Positions 5,501-10,675 of a stretch of DNA of 10,675 nt are shown one piece after another. Source of the DNA: Bacteroidota bacterium (lineage in GTDB: Bacteria; Bacteroidota; Bacteroidia; Chitinophagales; Chitinophagaceae); assembly GCA_023411775.1 (NCBI GenBank), contig JAEYOL010000189.1, forward strand, positions 1-10,675, written 5' to 3'. The notes below the pieces were generated by a model, which made no database searches, was not told the origin of the DNA, and saw only the letters and a list, made by a program, of their open reading frames with translations. Positions within the stretch are counted from its first letter, which is position 1. The number at the start of each line of letters is the position of its first letter. A program made the position numbers and the translations under genes.

Positions 5501-6202
5501 ATGATAACTATTGACAACTATCTGGACAGTCACTACATACACCGGAGCAACTGGCTGAGAGCTGCCGTCTTGGGAGCCAATGACGGGATTATTTCCGTTT
5601 CAAGCCTGGCAATCGGTGTTGCAACAGCCAGCACGACAAGAGACCCTATTCTATTAGCGACGATTGCAGGGCTTGTTGCAGGGGCCCTATCTATGGCGGC
5701 TGGGGAGTATGTCTCAGTGAGTTCACAAACAGATATTGAGAAAGCTGACATTGAAAGAGAAAAACAGGAGCTTGAAACAATGCCAGAAGCAGAACTGAAA
5801 ATACTGGCTGAAATATATGAAAAAAGGGGACTAAAAAAGGAAACCGCTTTACAAGTTGCTAAAGAACTAACAGAAGCAGACGCGCTGGGAACCCATATTC
5901 GTGATGAATTAGGTATTAACGAAATGAGCCAGGCAAAACCAATACAGGCGGCTTTTGCTTCGGGGGCAGCGTTTACTGTTGGTGGACTTTTGCCTCTACT
6001 GGTGACAATCTTCGCGAGAGTTTCCGAGATGGAATATTTTCTCTATGGCTTTACAATACTGTCGCTTGTTTTTCTTGGAGCAGTAGCGGCAAAAACCGGC
6101 GGCTCAAGCATAAAAAAAGCAGTGATAAGAATTGTAATTTGGGGGACAATCGCAATGGGTTTATCAGCCCTGGTAGGATACATTTTTGGTGTGAATGTAT
6201 AA
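5501..6202 (+). CDS. VIT/CCC1-family Fe2+/Mn2+ transporter
   Basis: A 233-residue membrane protein. The N-terminus HYIHRSNWLRAAVLGANDGIIS is the hallmark of VIT1/CCC1-like transporters, and ALSMAAGEYVSVSSQTDIE (62-80) is the conserved end of the second helix. Five membrane segments are visible at about 21-42, 49-70, 151-171, 177-198 and 207-230. The loop at 78-135 is rich in Glu and Asp and corresponds to the cytoplasmic metal-binding domain seen in plant VIT1. It should move Fe2+ or Mn2+ out of the cytoplasm by proton exchange, protecting against metal excess. Length is usual. It starts 54 bases after the alpha-CTD-like gene, so it may share its transcript; the three genes form the only multi-gene block other than parDE between two boundary elements. 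Confidence 0.92.
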   Translation: MITIDNYLDSHYIHRSNWLRAAVLGANDGIISVSSLAIGVATASTTRDPILLATIAGLVAGALSMAAGEYVSVSSQTDIEKADIEREKQELETMPEAELKILAEIYEKRGLKKETALQVAKELTEADALGTHIRDELGINEMSQAKPIQAAFASGAAFTVGGLLPLLVTIFARVSEMEYFLYGFTILSLVFLGAVAAKTGGSSIKKAVIRIVIWGTIAMGLSALVGYIFGVNV

Positions 6203-6242
6203 GCATAAAGCGCATTCGTTATTCAGTCGATCCACGGAAACG

Positions 6243-6460
6243 CCGCCTGACAGTGAGATGGCGAAATGCCGGCTTTCAGTATAAAGGCTTAACTCCATTA
6301 GCACGCTTTTTCAACTTCCTTCTTAGAATAGCGGACGATCTTTGGAATGTAAACCCGACAATATATCTTTACCCCGGTTCAAGACCGGACCAGAATCCAA
6401 CAACGGGCCGGGCGACAGTTAACTTGGCGAAGGCACATCGCAAAGCCTCAGAAGTTGGCA
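6243..6460 (+). repeat. Cassette-boundary element F (attC-like paired arms)
   Basis: This fills most of the 382-base gap between the VIT gene and the barrel gene. The left end is GCCTGAC (6245-6251) and the right end GTTGGC (6454-6459). GCGAAATGCC (6261-6270) pairs with GGCACATCGC (6432-6441) at 8 of 10 positions, and TGAG (6254-6257) with CTCA (6447-6450). The box ATATCTTTAC (6363-6372) is identical to elements A and B and is followed after one base by a perfect hairpin, CCGGT (6374-6378) and ACCGG (6384-6388). The 125 bases after the element (6461-6584) are AT-rich; they hold a small CCAGG/CCTGG hairpin (6558-6571) but no convincing promoter. Confidence 0.6.
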
Positions 6461-6584
6461 GTCATGTCAAAATGTATTAAGGACGTTAATTCAACATATT
6501 AATAACAAAGTATAAAAAGATACGGCCATTGTTTGCTTATAAATTTTCCATCTAAAACCAGGTTTTCCTGGCCAACTAACTGAA

Positions 6585-7130
6585 ATGAAAAAAAACGCCA
6601 TCTTCATTTGCTTCTTCTGCATGCTTTCGTTTGCTTCACATTCTCAACTCATGGTATCAAAATTAATCGGCAAAGACGCCGCCAAGTTCGGCCCTGGTTA
6701 TGGTCTGTTTACTTATCTTGACTTTCCATTGGCAAGCGAGAATCAAAGCTTTCGGGTAGAACTGATGGATCTGGCTTTCTTCCCAACCAAAGGTGAGAAT
6801 TTGTTTACTTCTACTGCCGACGCCAGAGGTTATATTTCAATTAAACTGGGTTATAAATACGTGTTCAGTGAAACACAAGCTGGTTTCTATGTAATACCTT
6901 CTGCAGGATATTGTAGGACAGTTTTTGCCCGCGAGGCAGAAGACGCCACGTATGGAGATGGTATTGCCGGTGCGCTTGAGGGTGGATATTCGCTGGAAGT
7001 TGGACAAAAAGGCCATACTCTCAATTTCGGATTGAAGTATGAGTATGACCGTGGCAACGCTACACATACCCTTCAATCCATAGGATTTCGTTTCTCTTAT
7101 GCCTTTGGATTGTTTCGAAGAAAAGAATAA
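6585..7130 (+). CDS. Outer-membrane beta-barrel protein
   Basis: A 181-residue protein. Residues 1-21 are a Sec signal peptide (KKN, hydrophobic core, ASHSQ). The mature part alternates hydrophobic and polar residues in strands ending in aromatic residues: YGLFTYLDFPL, SFRVELMDLAFF, YISIKLGYKYVF, AGFYVIPSAGYC, GIAGALEGGYSLEV, HTLNFGLKYEYD and TLQSIGFRFSYAFGLF. About eight strands fit a small porin-like barrel of the OmpA/OmpX size class. It should sit in the outer membrane; the ligand or role is unknown. The terminal FRRKE extends past the last aromatic strand, which is a little unusual because barrels generally end on Phe. It lies after element F. Confidence 0.75.
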   Translation: MKKNAIFICFFCMLSFASHSQLMVSKLIGKDAAKFGPGYGLFTYLDFPLASENQSFRVELMDLAFFPTKGENLFTSTADARGYISIKLGYKYVFSETQAGFYVIPSAGYCRTVFAREAEDATYGDGIAGALEGGYSLEVGQKGHTLNFGLKYEYDRGNATHTLQSIGFRFSYAFGLFRRKE

Positions 7131-7131
7131 C

Positions 7132-7199
7132 AACATCAGGCCAAACGAAATCAATCCTGCACGATAATCACCCCCTTCCCGCACCAGGTTCTGACGTTA
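7132..7199 (+). repeat. Possible remnant of a cassette-boundary element
   Basis: The 94-base spacer between the barrel gene and the next gene starts AACATCAGG (7132-7140), like the left end of element C, and contains CTGACGTTA (7191-7199), like the right end of element A (CTGACCGTTA). No pairing arms remain. It may be an internally deleted element or chance. Confidence 0.25.
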
Positions 7200-7224
7200 A
7201 ATGGCTTTCGAAAAATAAACGAGA

Positions 7225-8211
7225 ATGAAGAAATTTTTAATAGCAATAGTAATATCAACTATTACCACTAATTTATTTTGCCAGTCTGACTCGACAAAAA
7301 TTTCATTTGTATCATACTGGTCAATTGGAGATAGTTATGACTTCAAAGTATCAAAAATAAAACAACAGTGGAAAAAAGGAGTCTTATCAGAAGACGAAAA
7401 GCAGGAATACATAGCAAATTTTACAGTAATTGATTCTACAGAGAATTCATATACCATTAGATGGAGTTATGAAAATGATTTAGGTAACACTTACCGAATT
7501 CCGGAAAAACTTCTCAGCAAGCTCTCCAAATATAAAATCACAGAGATAGAATATAAAACTTCAGAAGTTGGAGAATTAATCGAAATATTGAATTGGGAAG
7601 AGGTTGGTAAGACGATGAATAACATGTTTGATGACATGGTTGAAGTTTTAAGTCAAGAAGACAGCAAAAAAAGAGAATCTTATAAAACTGCGATGCAGCC
7701 AATAAAGGAAATTTATAGCTCCAAACAAGGTGTTGAACAACTTGTTTTAAAAGAGTTGCAATATTTTCATTTTCCTATGGGTGTTGAATTAAATATTTCC
7801 GAACCAACGTACTTTGATGATGAGCTACCTAATATGTTTGGCGGTAACCCTATAAAGGCTAAATCCAAATTGTACTTTGAAAGCATAGATTTTGATGAAA
7901 GTTTTTGTGTGCTTAAGCACGAAATGAATTTGAATACAGTCGACACAAGAGAATTTTTAGAACAAGTGTTTAAGAAAATGAGTCTAGATGACAAAGAATT
8001 GGAAAAAGCTTTACAAACTGCTGTTTTTGAAATTAAAGACACAAATACCTACGAATATTACTACTATCCAGGAGTTCCTCATAAAATAGAGACTATACGT
8101 GAGACTATTGTGGATATTGACAAAGAAAAGTCCAAAAGAATTGATAAGACTATTATTGAATTGATATATAATGAACAAAGAAGCCAGCTACAGCATCAGG
8201 CCGATCAATAG
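7225..8211 (+). CDS. Secreted protein of unknown family
   Basis: A 328-residue protein with a clear Sec signal peptide (MKKFLIAIVISTITTNLFCQ). The residue before the Cys is Phe, which does not fit a lipobox, so cleavage by signal peptidase I near Cys19/Gln20 is more likely than lipidation. The mature protein is acidic and Lys/Glu-rich with mixed strands and helices: YWSIGDSYDFKVSKIKQQWKKG, FTVIDSTENSYTIRWSYEND, and near the end YEYYYYPGVPHKIETIRETIVD. The strand pattern, with VIDSTENSYTIRW near the start and YYPGVPHKI near the end, resembles Bacteroidota periplasmic proteins of no known function. It is AT-rich, the last gene of the accessory region, and no promoter was recognised. Confidence 0.8.
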   Translation: MKKFLIAIVISTITTNLFCQSDSTKISFVSYWSIGDSYDFKVSKIKQQWKKGVLSEDEKQEYIANFTVIDSTENSYTIRWSYENDLGNTYRIPEKLLSKLSKYKITEIEYKTSEVGELIEILNWEEVGKTMNNMFDDMVEVLSQEDSKKRESYKTAMQPIKEIYSSKQGVEQLVLKELQYFHFPMGVELNISEPTYFDDELPNMFGGNPIKAKSKLYFESIDFDESFCVLKHEMNLNTVDTREFLEQVFKKMSLDDKELEKALQTAVFEIKDTNTYEYYYYPGVPHKIETIRETIVDIDKEKSKRIDKTIIELIYNEQRSQLQHQADQ

Positions 8212-8447
8212 AAATGGGTAACGATAGTTATCGGGATCCGGTAATCTCTGGGAGAGCACGAGACAAACAGGTATTTACAGTTTCGAAGGAAAATCGCTTA
8301 TTTATTATTCAAAATAAAAGCACCGCCTGTAGCTAACAAGCAATAAAAAGTGCAATTCAAAAAACTGCTAAGCCAGACCCTGCAGCGTTCATGGTTTCTA
8401 CCACTAATTCACCGACTCCCTATCTTTGTGACTAACGATTGAATCAA
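8212..8447. other. Spacer at the boundary between accessory and core genes
   Basis: 236 bases without a gene. It holds a short palindrome CGATAGTTATCG (10 of 12 positions symmetric), a lone GCTAAC (8332-8337) that could be the left end of a lost boundary element, and the carboxylase promoter near its end. No paired arms like those of elements A to F were found. Codon and base composition change on its two sides, from AT-rich cassette-like genes to G+C-richer genes. Confidence 0.5.
8421..8428 (+). promoter_or_regulatory. -7 box of the acyl-CoA carboxylase gene
   Basis: TATCTTTG matches the Bacteroidota TAnnTTTG consensus exactly and lies 19 bases before ATG 8448. The -33 region is weak: TTTC at 8395-8398 with 22 bases between is the best candidate. 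Confidence 0.55.
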
Positions 8448-10100
8448 ATGAACATTGAATTTAACCGCAATGAAGATGCGATGAAACTTTCGCTGGGTGA
8501 AATGCGCAGGCGACTGGATAAGATCTATGAGGGTGGAGGGAAAAAAGCGATTGAAAAGCAAAAAGAGAAAAACAAACTCACAGCAAGAGAGCGCATCCAA
8601 TACCTGCTGGATGCCGACAAACCATTTATAGAGATCGGCGCATTCGCGGGCTACGATATGTATACCGAACAGGGTGGCTGCCCCGCAGGCGGCACCGTGG
8701 CGGGTGTGGGCTATGTGAGCGGCAGGCAATGCGTGATCATCGCCAACGATCAAACCGTCAAAGCGGGGGCCTGGTTTCCAATCACCGGCAAAAAAAATCT
8801 GCGGCTGCAGGAGATTGCTATGGAAAATCATCTCCCCGTCATTTATCTTGTCGATAGCGCGGGCGTATTCCTGCCGATGCAGGACGAGATCTTCCCCGAT
8901 AAAGAACATTTTGGCCGCATATTTCGCAACAACGCGAGGATGAGCGCGATGGGCATCACGCAAATTGCCGCGGTGATGGGCCCCTGCGTGGCCGGTGGCG
9001 CTTACCTACCGATCATGCGTGATGAGACCCTGATGGTGGAAGGCAATGGTTCCATCTACCTGGCAGGGCCCTACCTGGTAAAAGCCGCCATCGGCGAAAC
9101 TATAGACAACGAAACACTGGGCGGGGCCGCTACCCACACAGAAATATCAGGTATTGCCGATTACAAATTCGACACTGAACAGGCCTGCATGGATCATATC
9201 AAAACGATGATCGGCATGCTGGGTGCCCGGCCCACGGCGGGTTTTGATCGCATCGCTGCCAAACCGCCCGCGAAAAATCCTGGAGAACTCTACGGCATCT
9301 TCCCTTCCGATGGCAAGCCCTATGATGTACTGGATATTATTGAACGCCTTGTCGACGATTCGGTATTTGAACAATTCAAGGAGGATTATGGTAAAACCAT
9401 TGTGTGCGGCTATGGCCGTATCGAAGGCTGGGCCGTAGGAATTGTGGCCAACCAGCGACTGGTGGTAAAAGCAAAAAAAAGCAGTAAAAGCGGAAGCACC
9501 GAAAGCGTGGAAATGCAAATGGGTGGTGTGATCTACAACGATAGCGCCGATAAAGCAGCCCGGTTCATCCTGAATTGCGACCAGAAAAAAATCCCCCTGG
9601 TATTCCTGCAGGATGTGACAGGATTTATGGTAGGCAGCCGGAGTGAACACGCTGGCATCATCAAGGATGGTGCAAAATTGGTTAATGCTGTTGCCAACTC
9701 CATCGTACCAAAGATCACGATCGTAACAGGCAACTCGTATGGAGCCGGCAACTATGCCATGTGTGGCAAAGCCTATGATCCCCGTTTCATCTATGCCTGG
9801 CCGACGGCAAAGATCGCGGTGATGGGTGGTGATGCCGCAGCCAAAACTTTGTTACAGATCGAAGTGGCCTCTTTAAAATCAAAAGGTGAAACGATCTCCG
9901 CGGAGCGTGAAAAAAAATTATTGGATGAAATAAAAAGCCGTTACGACCGGCAGACCTCACCCTACTACGCCGCGGCAAGGCTTTGGGTAGACGATATAAT
10001 CGACCCGCTCGACACAAGGAAAGTGATCTCCGAAGGCATTCACGCAGCCAATCATAATGCCGATATCAGCGAACTTAAAACAGGAGTATTCCAGGTATAG
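8448..10100 (+). CDS. Acyl-CoA carboxylase carboxyltransferase (beta) subunit, methylcrotonyl-CoA carboxylase-like
   Basis: A 550-residue carboxyltransferase of biotin-dependent acyl-CoA carboxylases. It moves the carboxyl group from carboxybiotin to an acyl-CoA and works with a biotin carboxylase/carrier subunit that is not in the window. The crotonase-like N-lobe has GGCPAGGTVAGVGYVSGR, IANDQTVKAGAWFPIT, VDSAGVFLP, FPDKEHFGRIF and the oxyanion-hole loop GPCVAGGAYLP. The C-lobe has FLQDVTGFMVGSRSEHAGI, GNSYGAGNYAMCGKAYDP, YAWPTAKIAVMGG and the closing LWVDDIIDPLDTR. FPDKEHFGRIF and LWVDDIIDP favour methylcrotonyl-CoA carboxylase (leucine breakdown) over propionyl-CoA carboxylase, but substrate is inferred. 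Length is normal. ATG 8448 is preferred over TTG 8439 because the -7 box ends at 8428 and MNIEF is a sound N-terminus. The gene is visibly richer in G+C than the genes before it. Confidence 0.93.
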   Translation: MNIEFNRNEDAMKLSLGEMRRRLDKIYEGGGKKAIEKQKEKNKLTARERIQYLLDADKPFIEIGAFAGYDMYTEQGGCPAGGTVAGVGYVSGRQCVIIANDQTVKAGAWFPITGKKNLRLQEIAMENHLPVIYLVDSAGVFLPMQDEIFPDKEHFGRIFRNNARMSAMGITQIAAVMGPCVAGGAYLPIMRDETLMVEGNGSIYLAGPYLVKAAIGETIDNETLGGAATHTEISGIADYKFDTEQACMDHIKTMIGMLGARPTAGFDRIAAKPPAKNPGELYGIFPSDGKPYDVLDIIERLVDDSVFEQFKEDYGKTIVCGYGRIEGWAVGIVANQRLVVKAKKSSKSGSTESVEMQMGGVIYNDSADKAARFILNCDQKKIPLVFLQDVTGFMVGSRSEHAGIIKDGAKLVNAVANSIVPKITIVTGNSYGAGNYAMCGKAYDPRFIYAWPTAKIAVMGGDAAAKTLLQIEVASLKSKGETISAEREKKLLDEIKSRYDRQTSPYYAAARLWVDDIIDPLDTRKVISEGIHAANHNADISELKTGVFQV

Positions 10101-10142
10101 CAATCGCCTCCTTTAACTTCTCAGAGTACTAACAGCGCGATA

Positions 10143-10147
10143 AAAGG
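10143..10147 (+). promoter_or_regulatory. Ribosome binding site of rnhA
   Basis: AAAGG lies seven bases before ATG 10155, one of the few Shine-Dalgarno-like sites in the window, and supports this start. No separate promoter was recognised in the 54-base gap after the carboxylase gene, so rnhA may be read through from it. Confidence 0.5.
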
Positions 10148-10154
10148 AATAAAT

Positions 10155-10622
10155 ATGTCAGATCAAATAATTATGTACACAGACGGAGCATCCAGGGGGA
10201 ATCCGGGACCTGGTGGTTATGGTACGATCCTGAAATACGGACAACTGTCGAAAGAGCTTTCACAGGGATACCGCCTGACCACGAACAACCGGATGGAACT
10301 GATGGCTGTTATCGCCGGACTGCAGGCTTTAAAAAAAGAGAATATCCCGATCACTATCTATAGCGATAGTCAGTATGTGGTGAAAGCTGTTGAGCAGGGA
10401 TGGTTGAAGAACTGGATCGCGACTGATTTTAAAGGCGGTAAGAAGAATAAAGATCTTTGGATGCAGTATCACGAACTGGCGAAGAATAAGAGGATCCGGT
10501 TTGTGTGGGTGAAAGGACACGCGGATAATCCTTTCAACAATCGTTGTGACTGGCTGGCCACCAAGGCGGCTGATGGCCACGATCTCTTGCCTGATACAGG
10601 CTATGAGTTTGCCACAAATTAG
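10155..10622 (+). CDS. rnhA: Ribonuclease HI
   Basis: A 155-residue RNase HI, the full usual length. It cuts the RNA strand of RNA-DNA hybrids, for example at R-loops and primers. The four metal-binding acids are present: Asp10 in YTDGASRGNPGPGGYG, Glu48 in TTNNRMELMA, Asp71 in IYSDSQYV, and Asp132 in NNRCDWLA; His122 in WVKGHADN is the catalytic His. The basic segment WLKNWIATDFKGGKKNKDLW corresponds to the handle region of the E. coli enzyme. Acting in the cytoplasm, it is a housekeeping gene and, with the carboxylase gene, marks the core-genome side of the window. Confidence 0.97.
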   Translation: MSDQIIMYTDGASRGNPGPGGYGTILKYGQLSKELSQGYRLTTNNRMELMAVIAGLQALKKENIPITIYSDSQYVVKAVEQGWLKNWIATDFKGGKKNKDLWMQYHELAKNKRIRFVWVKGHADNPFNNRCDWLATKAADGHDLLPDTGYEFATN

Positions 10623-10629
10623 ATTTTTG

Positions 10630-10644
10630 TCTGCCTTCGGCAGA
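10630..10644. repeat. Hairpin after rnhA
   Basis: TCTGCC (10630-10635) and GGCAGA (10639-10644) form a perfect six-base stem with a three-base TTC loop, eight bases after the rnhA stop. On the + strand it is followed by AAGGG, not a T-run, so a standard intrinsic terminator is not evident; it may be part of the repeat that follows. Confidence 0.5.
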
Positions 10645-10653
10645 AAGGGTAGC

Positions 10654-10675
10654 CACGGATTGCACGGATTAACAC
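10654..10675. repeat. Start of a CACGGATT tandem repeat (cut by window end)
   Basis: CACGGATT occurs at 10654-10661 and again at 10663-10670, and a third unit begins at 10673. Runs of this short unit are, from memory, a common intergenic repeat in Bacteroidota genomes. The window ends inside it. Confidence 0.55.

Noticed and set aside
281..6460. Calling the elements bona fide integron attC sites
   Set aside because: The end motifs only approximate the RYYYAAC/GTTRRRY consensus, the central box and hairpin are not part of the standard description, and no integrase is in view; they are therefore reported as attC-like.
281..6460. CRISPR array or rho-independent terminators as explanation of the repeated elements
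   Set aside because: Spacing is gene-sized and irregular, copies are diverged, and the arms are 60 to 170 bases apart with no T-runs after them.
6139..6480. 113-residue ORF over the end of the VIT gene and element F
   Set aside because: It is out of frame with the VIT gene and otherwise reads straight through element F; the protein has no recognisable features.
6558..6571. CCAGG-TTTT-CCTGG hairpin as a terminator
   Set aside because: The stem has only five pairs and no T-run follows; it sits 13 bases before a start codon, where a terminator would make little sense.
8409..8963. Long minus-strand ORF opposite the carboxylase gene
   Set aside because: It is antisense to the well-supported carboxylase gene; G+C-rich codon bias makes such shadows common. 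The same applies to 9147-9650 on the minus strand.

Overview
The window looks like the chromosome of a Bacteroidota bacterium, most likely of the Chitinophagaceae/Chitinophaga type. This is inferred from several signs: -7 promoter boxes of the TAnnTTTG kind, weak Shine-Dalgarno signals, Sec signal peptides that end in ...AQ, ...SQ or ...CQ, a secreted TonB-C domain protein, and family choices common in that group (DUF6597-type AraC regulator, zinc-ribbon/alpha-CTD-like small protein). No rRNA, tRNA, CRISPR array, transposase or integrase was seen.

Region 1 (1 to about 8211) is an AT-rich accessory region in which every gene lies on the + strand. The order is: the tail of a two-helix membrane protein; a secreted TonB-C domain protein; a parD/parE toxin-antitoxin pair; an unknown protein with a SUKH/SMI1-like C-terminus; an AraC-family regulator; a DUF1398/YbcV-like protein; a SnoaL/NTF2-like protein with a zinc-ribbon/alpha-CTD-like protein and a VIT-family Fe/Mn transporter; an outer-membrane beta-barrel protein; and a secreted protein of unknown family.

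The main discovery of the window is what separates these genes. Gene units are flanked by related but strongly diverged non-coding elements of about 80 to 215 nt (281-475, 1413-1610, 2239-2373, 3128-3209, 4631-4738, 6243-6460), with collapsed remnants at 4153-4205 and possibly 7132-7199. Each begins just after a stop codon with a GCTAAC-like end and finishes upstream of the next start with a GTTAGC-like end. In between are two arms that pair with each other although their sequence differs from element to element, and often a central ATATCTTTAC box with a small hairpin. All have the same orientation as the genes. This layout resembles an integron gene-cassette array with attC sites (a CALIN, since no integrase is present here), or an unrecognised cassette-type repeat family with the same logic. 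The toxin-antitoxin cassette, which carries its own promoter and operator, is typical cargo of such arrays.

Region 2 (8448 to 10675) is different in texture: richer in G+C and core-like. It holds a biotin-dependent acyl-CoA carboxylase beta subunit (methylcrotonyl-CoA carboxylase-like) with a good Bacteroidota -7 box, then rnhA (RNase HI), then a hairpin and the start of a CACGGATT tandem repeat at the window edge. The 8212-8447 spacer therefore looks like the boundary between the cassette region and the conserved chromosome.
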